From: Thetidibacter halocola
GTDB lineage: Bacteria; Pseudomonadota; Alphaproteobacteria; Rhodobacterales; Rhodobacteraceae
Reading direction: 5' to 3'
Assembly: GCF_018224955.1 (NCBI RefSeq)
Contig: NZ_JAGTUU010000007.1
Location: 124,001-188,000 of the forward strand
Length of the DNA stretch: 64,000 nt
Shown: positions 38,316-47,404 of the stretch, piece by piece
Layout: each line of letters opens with the position of its first letter
Numbering within the stretch: the stretch's first letter is position 1
Notes under the pieces: model-generated
What the model was told of the DNA's origin: nothing
Databases searched by the model: none
Seen by the model: the letters and a program-made list of their open reading frames with translations, nothing else
Position numbers and translations under genes: made by a program

Positions 38316-38654
38316 ATGAACAGCCTCACTCCCTTTCCCCCGCGATCCGAGGCCGATGTCGTGGCCTTTCATCGCACCGAACTGGCGGTCATCCTGTCGC
38401 TTTACGGGCGGATGGTCGCGGCCGGCGAATGGCGCGATTACGGCATCTCGACCCTGCGCGACGTGGCGGTGTTCTCGGTTTTCCGGCGCACGGCGGAAAA
38501 CCCGCTCTACCGGATCGAGAAACGCCCCAAGCTGCGCGCGCGGCAGGGCGAATACGCGGTATTCGGCATGGAGGGGCAGGTGCTCAAACGCGGTCACGAC
38601 CTGCGCGCAGTCCTGCGCGTGCTGGAACGCAAGCTGATCCGGCCGGTCGACTGA
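38316..38654 (+). CDS. DUF2794-family protein
   Basis: A 112-residue cytosolic protein of a conserved alphaproteobacterial family (DUF2794). Typical segments are VAFHRTELAVILSLYGRMVAAGEWRDY and RDVAVFSVFRRTAENPLYRIEK. No function is known. It lies 31 bases after paaX, on the same strand, but probably has its own role. It faces speB tail to tail. Confidence 0.85.
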   Translation: MNSLTPFPPRSEADVVAFHRTELAVILSLYGRMVAAGEWRDYGISTLRDVAVFSVFRRTAENPLYRIEKRPKLRARQGEYAVFGMEGQVLKRGHDLRAVLRVLERKLIRPVD

Positions 38655-38686
38655 GGCGCGCGCAGTCGCGAACCTCAGCCGGTTTG

Positions 38687-39646
38687 TCACGCCCCGGCAA
38701 GCATGGCGCAAAGCAGTTCGAACATGATCGACGCACCCAGGAAGGCGGTGCCGCCGCTGGAATCGAAGGGTGGCGAAACCTCGACCAGGTCCGCGCCGAC
38801 GATGTTCAGCCCGGCCAACGCGCGGCAGACCTGCAACGCCTGGTAGCTGTTCGGTCCGCCCACCTCGGGCGTGCCGGTGCCGGGGGCAAAGGTCGGATCG
38901 ACGAAATCGATGTCGTAGCTGACATAGGTCGGACCAGTGCCGGCGATCTCGCGCGCCTCCTGCATCACATCCTCGACGCCGCGGGCAAAGAATTCCTCGA
39001 TCTCGACGATGCGGATGCCTTCCGCCTTGGCGAAATCGCGGTCCTCGGCATCATACATCGTGCCGCGGATGCCGATCTGGATCACCCGCTTCGGGTCCAG
39101 CAACCCCTCTTCCACGGCGCGGCGGAAGGGGGTGCCGTGGGTATACATCGTGCCGCCGAAATAGGAGTGGAACAGGTCGGTGTGGCTGTCGAAATGAACC
39201 ATGCCCAGCGGGCCGCCCCTGGCCAGCGCGCGCAGCACGGGCAGCGAGGTCAGGTGGTCGCCGCCCGCCGTCAGCGGGCGGATGCCGGCCTGATGCACGC
39301 GGTCGTAGAAGGACGTGATCCGCGTCATCGAATCGGCAATGTCCGCCGGGTTCGGCCCGACGTCGCCGAGGTCTGCGCAAGCGGCTGTCTCGAAGGGGCG
39401 CATCCCGGTGGGCTGGTGCTGGGCGCGGATCATGGTCGAGGCGTCGCGCAACTGGCGCGGCCCGTGGCGCGGGCCGGGCCGGTTGGTGGTGCCGCTGTCC
39501 CAGGGCACGCCGATCAGGCCGATCTGCACATCGTTGAAGCGCGGATGATCCGGGCTGACATGCGGCAGGCGCATGAAGGTCGGCACGCCGGCGAAGCGCG
39601 GCAGGTCGAAACCGGATACGGGGTGGAAGAACGGATCGCTGGGCAT
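38687..39646 (-). CDS. speB: Agmatinase (ureohydrolase family)
   Basis: A 319-residue Mn-dependent ureohydrolase converting agmatine to putrescine and urea. The metal ligands are visible in GGDHLTSLPVL, MVHFDSHTD and SYDIDFVDPTFAPGTGTPEVGG. Close relatives act on other guanidino compounds (guanidinobutyrate, guanidinopropionate), so the substrate is not certain. The upstream NlpC gene is on the same strand but is separated by a repeat of about 57 bases. Confidence 0.88.
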   Translation of the reverse strand: MPSDPFFHPVSGFDLPRFAGVPTFMRLPHVSPDHPRFNDVQIGLIGVPWDSGTTNRPGPRHGPRQLRDASTMIRAQHQPTGMRPFETAACADLGDVGPNPADIADSMTRITSFYDRVHQAGIRPLTAGGDHLTSLPVLRALARGGPLGMVHFDSHTDLFHSYFGGTMYTHGTPFRRAVEEGLLDPKRVIQIGIRGTMYDAEDRDFAKAEGIRIVEIEEFFARGVEDVMQEAREIAGTGPTYVSYDIDFVDPTFAPGTGTPEVGGPNSYQALQVCRALAGLNIVGADLVEVSPPFDSSGGTAFLGASIMFELLCAMLAGA

Positions 39647-39693
39647 GGGGGATTCCTTTTTCCGGCAGAGTGCCTGTGGTGGATAGTGTGCTC

Positions 39694-39750
39694 AAGGGGG
39701 CTCTGTCCCCGTCCCTGCGGGACTCCCGCGGGATACTTTCTGCCAGAAGA
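39694..39750 (+). repeat. Dispersed GC-rich 3'-end repeat, copy A
   Basis: GGGGGCTCTGTCCCCG followed by an arm pair CCCTGCGGG, then CTCCCGCGGGATACTTTC and GCCAGAAGAA. The same layout recurs at 52078-52142 and 53898-53954. It lies just after the NlpC gene and is read on the strand opposite to it. Confidence 0.7.
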
Positions 39751-39755
39751 AGGGC

Positions 39756-40547
39756 TCAGAGCGACAGGCGGGCGTGGCGGATGACGGGACCCCCGCCCTG
39801 CGCCTGGATGCGCGCGATGGCCTCTGTCAGCGGCTCGAAAGTCACGGCCATGTGGAAGGCGTTGGCGTGCAGCAGCGTGTCGGTGTCCGAGACCCAGGCG
39901 ACGTGGCCCTTCCAGAACATCAGGTCGCCGCGCCGGGGCGGCGTGCCGGGAGGGAGTGCCCGGCCAAGGACCATCTCCTGCGGGTGGCTGTCGCTGGGGC
40001 ATTTCTGGCCGCAGGCCATGAGCGCCGCATGCACGAGGCCCGAGCAGTCGAGTCCCCAGATGCTGTTGCCGCCCCAGAGATAGGGCACGCCGAGATAAAG
40101 CGCGGCCACTGAGACAGGATCCTCGGCGGGCCTGTCGGTCAGGTGGTTCGTGGGGATCCAGCCCAGTTCGGTCTCCGAGAATCGCCCATCCTGGCGAAGA
40201 ACCGCGACGCGCGAGAGATGCGTCAGCGCGCAGGTTTCGCGGGTCTTGAAATCTGGCTCTGGGTAGACGTGGGTCTGCCTTGCTCCGACCCAATGCGTCG
40301 GAGCCGGGCGCCTGGAATTCGGGGCAAGCGCAGACTCGGCGATCCAGCCGGAATGGCCTGCCAGAACGGAGTCACCGGTCGCGAAACCGTCACGCCTTTC
40401 ATAGACGTCGAACGGCTCTCCGTACCGCAGCTGGCGGTCGCGGCCAAGCTCGGGACGCCGCCGCAATTCAGCCAACGGCACCCGGCAATACCCGCGCATC
40501 AACGGATCGCGAGCAAAAGAGTCGCGGTCGAAGACCTCGGTGCTCAC
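39756..40547 (-). CDS. NlpC/P60-family cell wall peptidase
   Basis: A 263-residue protein with N-terminal SH3-like sequence (residues about 10-120) and a C-terminal NlpC/P60 papain-like domain. The catalytic cysteine is in WGLDCSGLVHAAL near residue 172, the histidine in GHVAWVSD near 222, and a third polar residue in HANAFHM. It probably cleaves gamma-D-Glu-diaminopimelate linkages in muropeptides. It starts at the GTG 40545-40547, overlapping the aminopeptidase stop (GTGA), so the two are coupled. No signal peptide is seen, which suggests cytoplasmic muropeptide recycling. Confidence 0.9.
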   Translation of the reverse strand: MSTEVFDRDSFARDPLMRGYCRVPLAELRRRPELGRDRQLRYGEPFDVYERRDGFATGDSVLAGHSGWIAESALAPNSRRPAPTHWVGARQTHVYPEPDFKTRETCALTHLSRVAVLRQDGRFSETELGWIPTNHLTDRPAEDPVSVAALYLGVPYLWGGNSIWGLDCSGLVHAALMACGQKCPSDSHPQEMVLGRALPPGTPPRRGDLMFWKGHVAWVSDTDTLLHANAFHMAVTFEPLTEAIARIQAQGGGPVIRHARLSL

Positions 40548-41929
40548 AGGTCGAGCGCGGGCGCCAGCGCGTCGAGGATCGCGCGCGGTCCCTGTCCCAG
40601 GCCACCCTTGGCGCGGCCGGGTGCGGGGCGCGGCTGCCACGAGTAGATGTCGAAATGCGCGTAGCTGAGCGCCTGCTCTACGAAGCGGCGGAGGAACAGC
40701 GCAGCGGTGATCGAACCCGCCATGCCGCCCGAGGGGGCGTTGTCGAGATCGGCTATCCCCGGTTCGATCAGCGCCTCGTAGGGTTCCCAGAAGGGCAGGC
40801 GCCAGACCGGGTCGGCCTGCCGACGACCGGCCTGTTCCAGTTCGATCGCGAACGACTCGTCGTCTGTGTAGAAGGGAGCAAGGTCGGGTCCGAGGGCGAC
40901 ACGCGCCGCACCGGTCAACGTGGCCATCGAGATCAGCAGGTCGGGCTTTTCCTCGTCGGCATAGGCCAGCGCGTCGGCCAGAACCAGTCGGCCTTCGGCG
41001 TCGGTGTTGTTGATCTCGACCGTCAGGCCCTTGCGCGAGGTCAGGATGTCCTGCGGTCGAAAGCTGTTGCCCGAGACGGCGTTCTCCACCGCCGGGATCA
41101 GTACGCGCAGGCGCACGGCCAGCTTCAGCGCCATGATCATGTGCGCCAGGCCCAGAACGTTGGCGGCGCCGCCCATGTCCTTCTTCATAAGCCCCATGGA
41201 AGAGGCGGGTTTGAGGTTCAGCCCCCCGGTGTCAAAGCACACGCCCTTGCCCACCAGCGTCACCAGCGGCCCGGAGTTGCCCCAGCGCAGGTCGATAAGG
41301 CGCGGCGCCTGGGCGGCGGCGCGGCCGACGGCGTGGATCATCGGGAAATTGCGCGTCAGCAGCGCGTCACCGGTGATGACCTCGGCCTTCATGCCGAAGG
41401 TTTCGGCGAGGTTGCGCGCGGCGACTTCGAGCGCCTCGGGGCCCATGTCAGCGGCGGGCGTGTTGACGAGGTCGCGGGTCAGAGCCTCGGCCTCTGCCAT
41501 GATCTCGATCCTGCGGGCGTTGATGCGATGGGGCGGCACCAGCGCGGGGACACGCGGCGTGGCCTCGCGGTAGCGGGAAAAGCCGTAGCCCGCCAGCAAC
41601 CAGCCGAGGCATTCCATCGCCAGCGCGTCATCCGGCACGCCGGAGGCGATCCGGTAGGTGCCGGGTGCCAGCAGCGGTGCCGCGGCGGCCAGCGGAAAGC
41701 GGTCGCGCGCCCGCTGTCTCGCGGTGCCGTAACCGGCAAGCGCGGCCTGAGGCGTGCCGCCCGGTCCGGGGATCATCAGGGCCGAGCCCAGGGCGCCGGA
41801 AAAACCAGATGCTTCGACCCAACGGCGGATGTCGTCGGTCTGCTGCGCGCACCAGACCTCGACCTCTTCAGGTTCGACGACGTAGAGCGGCCATGCCTCG
41901 GCGTCGACTGGGGCAAAGGTCAGCGGCAT
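40544..41929 (-). CDS. Leucyl aminopeptidase family protein (M17)
   Basis: A 461-residue di-metal exopeptidase. The M17 motifs are GKGVCFDTGGLNLKP near residue 225, KKDMGGAA, and the family signature NTDAEGRLVLADALAYA around 307. It removes N-terminal amino acids from peptides. It is upstream of and overlaps the NlpC/P60 gene, so both may act in peptide or muropeptide turnover. The N-terminal domain is diverged from PepA. Confidence 0.92.
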   Translation of the reverse strand: MPLTFAPVDAEAWPLYVVEPEEVEVWCAQQTDDIRRWVEASGFSGALGSALMIPGPGGTPQAALAGYGTARQRARDRFPLAAAAPLLAPGTYRIASGVPDDALAMECLGWLLAGYGFSRYREATPRVPALVPPHRINARRIEIMAEAEALTRDLVNTPAADMGPEALEVAARNLAETFGMKAEVITGDALLTRNFPMIHAVGRAAAQAPRLIDLRWGNSGPLVTLVGKGVCFDTGGLNLKPASSMGLMKKDMGGAANVLGLAHMIMALKLAVRLRVLIPAVENAVSGNSFRPQDILTSRKGLTVEINNTDAEGRLVLADALAYADEEKPDLLISMATLTGAARVALGPDLAPFYTDDESFAIELEQAGRRQADPVWRLPFWEPYEALIEPGIADLDNAPSGGMAGSITAALFLRRFVEQALSYAHFDIYSWQPRPAPGRAKGGLGQGPRAILDALAPALDL

Positions 41930-41995
41930 GACAGGTCCTCTTTCTGGGTTTGCCAGACCCTAGACTCTCCTGCCGCAGCCGCAAGGGCGCATCGG

Positions 41996-42376
41996 TCAGA
42001 CCGAGACGTCCTGCAAGTCCCAGAGCGCGGACAACGACCGTTCGCCGATGCGCGCAAGGCGCGCCAGCGTGGCGGAAAGCGCCACGGGATCGTTCCGTTC
42101 GACGCAGTGCATGACGTGCCGCGCCACCTGTGCGAGGCCGCACAGCCCGATCCGGTCGGCGATGCCCGACAGATCCTCGAGCGTGTCATACAGCGCCAGC
42201 GGACGTTCCTCGAACGCCAGTTGCTGCACCCGGAACAGGCGGTCCCCCAGTTGCTCCATTGCCCGGCAGACCGCGTCCTCGGCGCCGCGTGGACCAAGAT
42301 CCGTACACAGTGCCTCGAGCTGTGCCGCGTCCATGCGCGGCCGTTCCACCGGCGAAAGAATGTTCACCTCACCCAC
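41996..42376 (-). CDS. Small Hpt-like protein of unknown function
   Basis: A 126-residue, all-helical, cysteine-containing acidic protein. The segment VARHVMHCVERNDPVALSATLARLARIGERSLSALW and the overall four-helix-like pattern resemble phosphotransfer (Hpt) domains, but the usual HXXKG histidine is not clear. No membrane segment is seen. It is divergent from the carbonic anhydrase across 145 bases. Confidence 0.6.
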   Translation of the reverse strand: MGEVNILSPVERPRMDAAQLEALCTDLGPRGAEDAVCRAMEQLGDRLFRVQQLAFEERPLALYDTLEDLSGIADRIGLCGLAQVARHVMHCVERNDPVALSATLARLARIGERSLSALWDLQDVSV

Positions 42377-42521
42377 GTTTCACCCCATTTCCACCGCCCC
42401 CACGGCTGGGTGAAGATTGACGGTGTCACCTTCCCAAAAGGTTAGCCCGTGACGCTTTTTCCCCTCGAACTTTCGGCGAATTCTGCCTATCCGTCGGGGC
42501 ATTCCTGACCGGAGGTTCCAG

Positions 42522-43169
42522 ATGGACGGAATACGCCCGCTGCCCGCCTACCTCGTGCAACGCTATCACGGGTGGAAGGCCACGCAGTATGCCGAGAACC
42601 GCGCCTGGTATCGTCGGCTTGCCAGCGAGGGTCAGAGACCGCGCGCGATGGTGATCTCGTGTTGCGACTCTCGCGTGCATGTCACCTCGATCTTCGGCGC
42701 CGACCAGGGAGAGTTCTTCATCCACCGCAACATCGCCAACCTGGTGCCGTCCTACGAGCCCGACGGCAACCAGCACGGCACCAGCGCGGCGGTGGAATAC
42801 GCGGTGACGGCGCTGCGCGTGGCGCACCTGATCGTGCTGGGCCATTCCGAATGCGGCGGTGTGCGCGGCTGCCTGGACATGTGCGAGGGCCGCGCGCCCG
42901 AACTCGAGGAAAAGACCTCTTTTGTCGGGCGCTGGATGGATATCCTGCGCCCCGGCTACGAGCGGGTGAAGGACGCGGCGCCTGAACTGGTGACGGGGGC
43001 GCTGGAAAAGGAAGCGGTGCGGGTCTCGCTGCGCAACCTGATGACCTTTCCCTTCGTCCGGTCGTCGGTCGAGGCCGAGGAACTGACCCTGCACGGGCTG
43101 TGGACCGATATCGGCGAGGGTGGGCTGGAATGGCTGGACCCGGCGACCGACCGTTTTCTTCCGGTCTGA
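42522..43169 (+). CDS. Beta-class carbonic anhydrase
   Basis: A 215-residue zinc enzyme that interconverts CO2 and bicarbonate. The zinc ligands are Cys and Asp in ISCCDSRVH near residue 47 and His/Cys in GHSECGGVRG near 107. It starts at the ATG 42522 with CCGGAGG upstream. It is not close to any obvious bicarbonate-using pathway gene. Confidence 0.95.
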   Translation: MDGIRPLPAYLVQRYHGWKATQYAENRAWYRRLASEGQRPRAMVISCCDSRVHVTSIFGADQGEFFIHRNIANLVPSYEPDGNQHGTSAAVEYAVTALRVAHLIVLGHSECGGVRGCLDMCEGRAPELEEKTSFVGRWMDILRPGYERVKDAAPELVTGALEKEAVRVSLRNLMTFPFVRSSVEAEELTLHGLWTDIGEGGLEWLDPATDRFLPV

Positions 43170-43179
43170 CGCCCGGCTT

Positions 43180-43512
43180 TCAGTGCAGGCTGCCGGCCTG
43201 GCCGCTGCGGTCGACCCGGATGCAGGGCCGGCCGATCCGCGCCGCGATCCGGCGCAGCGGCACGCCGAGGCACCGCCCGGTGCACAGCGGCGCGCCCTCG
43301 GCGTTCAGGATCACCAGGTGCCCTTCGCGGAAGCCCAGCCCATAGCCCTTGTCTGCCAGCCGGTCGGCGATCTCGGGCCAACTGGCTGCGGTTTCGAGGA
43401 TCGGCGCGATGAAGCGGCGCATCAGGGACAGTGTCTCGCAGTCGAGTGAGAGCGACAGATCCCCGAGCGTGCTGCCAGACGGGTCCGCGACGGTTTCCTT
43501 TTGCTGTCTCAT
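43180..43512 (-). CDS. Conserved hypothetical protein
   Basis: A 110-residue protein ending in VPLRRIAARIGRPCIRVDRS. The core ASWPEIADRLADKGYGLGFREGHLVIL looks like a short helix-strand domain also seen in small Rhodobacterales proteins, but I do not recognise the family. The ATG at 43510-43512 has an AAGGAG ribosome binding site; an in-frame ATG 13 codons upstream is possible. The AAGG is part of an 8-bp inverted repeat (CTTGCCCG at 43523-43530, CGGGCAAG at 43554-43561). Confidence 0.6.
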   Translation of the reverse strand: MRQQKETVADPSGSTLGDLSLSLDCETLSLMRRFIAPILETAASWPEIADRLADKGYGLGFREGHLVILNAEGAPLCTGRCLGVPLRRIAARIGRPCIRVDRSGQAGSLH

Positions 43513-43814
43513 GTCGGAACTCCTTGCCCGTCCGATGATGCTGGCACCCATTCCGGGCAAGATTGCGACCAGACCGGGCCCATTGTTCAGATTTGGGTGA
43601 CGGGTGGCGCAACGGCCACGGTCAGGCCGGCACGCGGATCGGGCGGGCCCGCCGAGTGCCCACACGGCGTGCACCGCGCGCAGGCGTCGCGCCCGGGACA
43701 GGGTCAGAAAGTCTTGTGTCACAGCGGGCTCTCAGGTCCGGTCGCGCGCATCCTTGGCCGGTACTCGCGGCATGAATGCGACCCGACACCGGAACTCCGG
43801 CCGTCCGCCCCGCC
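43513..43814. other. Intergenic region without a recognised gene
   Basis: About 300 bases. The left end holds the leader of the 110-residue gene with an 8-bp inverted repeat overlapping its ribosome binding site. The rest is GC-rich and shows no convincing coding, RNA or terminator signal. Confidence 0.4.
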
Positions 43815-43955
43815 TCAGCCCAGAAGCCGGCGGATCAGGCGATACATCAGCCCCAGCCGTGGCGGACGCGGCACGCTGCGGGTCCGCTCCATTTCCTTGG
43901 CGGCGACAGCCACGATCCGGCGGCCACGGGCGATGTCTGAAAGATCGATCTTCAT
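43815..43955 (-). CDS. 46-residue basic small protein
   Basis: A short reading frame with a strong ribosome binding site (CAGGAGAC) before the ATG at 43953-43955. The product has an amphipathic first half (MKIDLSDIARGRRIVAV) and a basic proline-rich second half ending in YRLIRRLLG. It may be a small membrane- or nucleic-acid-associated protein. No named family is recognised. Confidence 0.6.
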   Translation of the reverse strand: MKIDLSDIARGRRIVAVAAKEMERTRSVPRPPRLGLMYRLIRRLLG

Positions 43956-44096
43956 GTCGGGTCTCCTGGGATCAGAGCCCTTCTGGCTGTCGTGTCGCCT
44001 TTTGGCGCTCTTTTCTATCCGCAACCGGTAAGGCGGAACTGTGCCTGAACCCGGCCCCGATCGTGGCAATCCTGCGGCGCTTGCGGGGTTAAAACG

Positions 44097-44123
44097 AAAA
44101 AGGCCGAGCATCTCTGCCCGGCC
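44097..44123 (-). terminator. Rho-independent terminator of asd
   Basis: On the minus strand GGCCGGGCA (44123-44115) pairs with TGCTCGGCC (44110-44102), including one G-T pair, loop GAGA, and is followed by five T. Confidence 0.88.
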
Positions 44124-44147
44124 CTGCCTGCCGCACAACTCGGTGCG

Positions 44148-45170
44148 TCAGCCCTTTTTCAGCGCTTTCTGTCCCAGCACCTCGGCGATCTGCACCGCGT
44201 TCAGCGCCGCGCCCTTGCGCAGGTTGTCGCTGACGCACCACAGGTTCAGACCATTCTCGATCGTCGAATCCTGCCGGATGCGGCTGATGAAGGTGGCGAA
44301 ATCGCCAACGCATTCCTTCGGCGTCACGTAGCCGCCGTTCTCGCGCTTGTCGATCACAATGATCCCGGGCGCCTCGCGCAGGATGTCGCGCGCCTCGTCC
44401 TCGTCGAGGAATTCCTCGAACTCGATGTTGATCGCCTCGGAATGGCCGACAAAGACCGGCACGCGAACGCAGGTCGCGGTCAACTTGATCGACTTGTCAA
44501 GGATCTTCTTGGTCTCGGCCACCATCTTCCACTCTTCCTTGGTCGAGCCGTCCTCGAGGAAGACGTCGATATGCGGAATGACGTTGAAGGCGATTTCCTT
44601 GGTGAACTTCTTCGGCGGCACGTCGGCGATGGGGTTGTAGACCGCCTTGGTCTGTTCCCACAACTCGTCCATGCCTTCCTTGCCCGCGCCGGACACCGAC
44701 TGGTAGGTCGAGACGACGACGCGCTTGATCCGCGCGCGGTCGTGCAGCGGCTTCAGCGCGACGACCATCTGCGCCGTCGAGCAATTGGGGTTGGCGATGA
44801 TATTCTTCTTGGTATAGCCCAGCACCGCGTCGGCGTTCACCTCGGGCACCACCAGCGGCACGTCGGGGTCGTAGCGGTAGAGCGACGAGTTGTCGATCAC
44901 CACGCAGCCGGCGGCGGCGGCGATGGGGGCGTATTTCTTGGTTGCGTCCGAGCCAATGGCAAACAGCGCGATGTCCCAGCCCTTGAAGTCGAACTGTTCG
45001 AGGTCCTGTGTCTTGAGGGTCTTGTCGCCAAAGCTCACCTCGGTGCCCAGCGACCGGCGCGACGCCAGAGCGGCAAGCTCGTCGACGGGAAATTCCCGCT
45101 CGGCGAGGATGTTGAGCATTTCGCGGCCCACGTTGCCCGTGGCTCCCGCGACGACGACCCGGTAACCCAT
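44148..45170 (-). CDS. asd: Aspartate-semialdehyde dehydrogenase
   Basis: A 340-residue enzyme reducing aspartyl phosphate to aspartate semialdehyde with NADPH, the branch point to lysine, diaminopimelate, threonine and methionine. The nucleotide-binding loop GATGNVGREML is at the N-terminus. The catalytic cysteine lies in ANPNCSTAQMV near residue 132, and the substrate-binding histidine in VGHSEAI near 270. The ATG 45168-45170 follows GGAGG; four more in-frame residues upstream are possible. It feeds dapD/dapE further right. Confidence 0.97.
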   Translation of the reverse strand: MGYRVVVAGATGNVGREMLNILAEREFPVDELAALASRRSLGTEVSFGDKTLKTQDLEQFDFKGWDIALFAIGSDATKKYAPIAAAAGCVVIDNSSLYRYDPDVPLVVPEVNADAVLGYTKKNIIANPNCSTAQMVVALKPLHDRARIKRVVVSTYQSVSGAGKEGMDELWEQTKAVYNPIADVPPKKFTKEIAFNVIPHIDVFLEDGSTKEEWKMVAETKKILDKSIKLTATCVRVPVFVGHSEAINIEFEEFLDEDEARDILREAPGIIVIDKRENGGYVTPKECVGDFATFISRIRQDSTIENGLNLWCVSDNLRKGAALNAVQIAEVLGQKALKKG

Positions 45171-45529
45171 TCGGTCCTCCATCGGTTCATTTGGTGCGTA
45201 ACGGCCCGCACCCGGCTGGCGCGGCTCATAACTCAGGAAAGAGACGCGCGAAAGGGCGCAAGGGTTCCCGCAGGGCCGAAAACCGGTCCTTCGACCGCGG
45301 CATTTGTGCCGTCAGGCGATCCGGATTCGGGAAATCCGGCCTGTATCTTCTGTTTTTTGCCCGGATCATGGGCAAATGCGGGCATCGGCCGGCCGTTTTT
45401 CGCATATGCAGAAAACCGGTATTGTTCATTTGTTGGACAGTGGCCTATTACGAAGGCAGTCATGGGCCGGCCGACGAGGCACGGCATGGCGCAAACGGGG
45501 CGCGAGAAACGCGGCTGGGGTGAGGGACT
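45171..45529 (+). promoter_or_regulatory. Divergent intergenic region with candidate promoter
   Basis: A 359-base gap between asd and the epimerase gene. A reasonable promoter for the latter is TTGTTC (45422-45427), 18 bases, TATTAC (45446-45451), about 78 bases upstream of the start. The region around 45330-45460 is less GC-rich than its surroundings. No gene is convincing here. Confidence 0.4.
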
Positions 45530-47401
45530 ATGCTGTTCTATCGGCTCGTGACCGCCATGACGCGGACCCAGAAGCAGGTCGTTTTCGGTCTGATCGACGG
45601 GTTGGCCGTGGCAGTGTCCCTGATCGCCGCCGTCTTTCTCGAAGCTTCGGTCCCGGCAAGCTACGACACCTTCCGCGCGATCCTTTGGCTGATCCTTCCT
45701 CTGACCGCGCTTGGCGTCGCGGTTTCTTGGTGGCTTGGGCTGCCGCGTATCAAGCTGAACGCCTACGAGGTGCGCAGCGTGGTCCGCACCGCGACCTTCG
45801 CCGCGCTCACGGCGATGCTCGGTCTTGTGCTGGACCGCATCCAGGCGACGGGCCTGCCGGTCAATGTCTATCTCATCTTCGGGCTTGCGCTGCTGGTCCT
45901 CGGGGCCACCTGGCGCCTCCTGCTGCGGCAGGTCACGCTGGAGATCTACCGGACCGGAACCGCGCGCATGCGGTTGCTGATCTACGGCGCCGGACAGACC
46001 GGCCAACAGCTGGTCGCCGCGCTGCGCCATGACGACAAGGTGACGCCGGTCGCCTTTGTCGACGACAATCCCACGCTGCAAAGCCTGGTCGTCTCGGGCC
46101 TGCGGGTGCATGCGCCCAGCAAGATCAAGAGCCTGATCGAGGAAAAGCAGATCGACCGCCTGGTGCTGGCGATGCCCTCGATCAGCCGTCCCGAACAGGC
46201 GCGCATCATGCACAAGCTGCGCAATATCGGCTGCGAGGTGCATGCGCTGCCGTCCTTCGCCGAACTTGTGGCGCAGGGCGACGCGCACAAGCAGACGCGC
46301 ACCGTCGCGCTGGACCAGCTTCTGGGCCGCAACGGACTGGACAAGGAACTGCCGGGGGTCAAGCACGCCTATTCCGGCCGTCGCATCCTGGTGACTGGGG
46401 CGGGTGGCTCGATCGGGTCCGAACTTTGCCGCCAACTGGTCGACTGCGCCCCGGCCTGCGTCGTGCTGGTCGATCATTCCGAACTGGCGCTTTACCAGAT
46501 CGACAAGGAACTGCGCGACCTGAACCCGTCGCTGCACGTGGTTCCGGTCCTTGGAACGGTGCTCAACGATGCCCTGATGCGCGAGACGATCCGCAAGCAC
46601 CGGGTCGAGGTCATCCTGCACGCCGCCGCCTACAAGCACCTGCCGATGGTCGAGCACAACCCGCTGACCGGCCTCGAAAACAATGTTCTGGGGACCAAGC
46701 GTATCGCCGATGCTGCCCGCGAACTGGGCGTCGACCGCTTCATCCTGGTGTCATCGGACAAGGCGGTGCGCCCGACGAACGTCATGGGCGCGTCGAAACG
46801 CCTGGCGGAACTGATCGTGCAGGATCTCGCCACGCGCAGCGCGGGCACCCGGTTTTCGATGGTGCGCTTCGGCAACGTGCTAGGGTCCAGCGGGTCGGTG
46901 ATCCCGCTGTTCAAGGAACAGATCGCCCGCGGCGGTCCCGTGACCCTGACGCACAAGGACGTGACGCGCTACTTCATGACGATCTCCGAGGCGGTGCGCC
47001 TCGTCCTGCTGGCCGGCTCCTTCGCGCGCGGCGGCGATGTCTTCGTGCTCGACATGGGCGACCCGGTGCCGATCCGCAAGCTGGCGCGACAGATGATCGA
47101 GGGCGCTGGCTACACCGTCAAGGACCGCGCCCATCCCGACGGCGACATCGAGATCCGGGTGACCGGCCTGCGACCCGGCGAGAAGCTGCACGAGGAATTG
47201 CTCATCTCGCCCGACATGCTGACCACGCCGCACCCCAAGATCCTGCGCGCCCAGGAGAACCAGCTGTCGGAATTCGAGATGGCGACAGCCCTAAAGGACC
47301 TGCGGCTGGCCATTGACACGCTGGATGTCGATGGTGCACGCGCCGTGATCGCCCGCTGGGTCGAAAAGGGGTCGCTGCTCGAGGCGGCGCGCCGGGGCTG
47401 A
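45530..47401 (+). CDS. Membrane nucleotide-sugar epimerase/dehydratase (CapD/WbpM-like)
   Basis: A 623-residue protein. Four N-terminal helices (residues about 15-135) are followed by a Rossmann-like domain (LIYGAGQTGQQL near 149). An extended SDR domain comes next with TGAGGSIGSELCRQL near residue 288 and the active-site region FILVSSDKAVRPTNVMGASKR near 403, where the SSDKA...GASK pattern lacks the usual tyrosine, as in WbpM. It probably acts on UDP-GlcNAc in making polysaccharide precursors. It stands alone, without other polysaccharide genes. Confidence 0.92.
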   Translation: MLFYRLVTAMTRTQKQVVFGLIDGLAVAVSLIAAVFLEASVPASYDTFRAILWLILPLTALGVAVSWWLGLPRIKLNAYEVRSVVRTATFAALTAMLGLVLDRIQATGLPVNVYLIFGLALLVLGATWRLLLRQVTLEIYRTGTARMRLLIYGAGQTGQQLVAALRHDDKVTPVAFVDDNPTLQSLVVSGLRVHAPSKIKSLIEEKQIDRLVLAMPSISRPEQARIMHKLRNIGCEVHALPSFAELVAQGDAHKQTRTVALDQLLGRNGLDKELPGVKHAYSGRRILVTGAGGSIGSELCRQLVDCAPACVVLVDHSELALYQIDKELRDLNPSLHVVPVLGTVLNDALMRETIRKHRVEVILHAAAYKHLPMVEHNPLTGLENNVLGTKRIADAARELGVDRFILVSSDKAVRPTNVMGASKRLAELIVQDLATRSAGTRFSMVRFGNVLGSSGSVIPLFKEQIARGGPVTLTHKDVTRYFMTISEAVRLVLLAGSFARGGDVFVLDMGDPVPIRKLARQMIEGAGYTVKDRAHPDGDIEIRVTGLRPGEKLHEELLISPDMLTTPHPKILRAQENQLSEFEMATALKDLRLAIDTLDVDGARAVIARWVEKGSLLEAARRG

Positions 47402-47404
47402 GCC

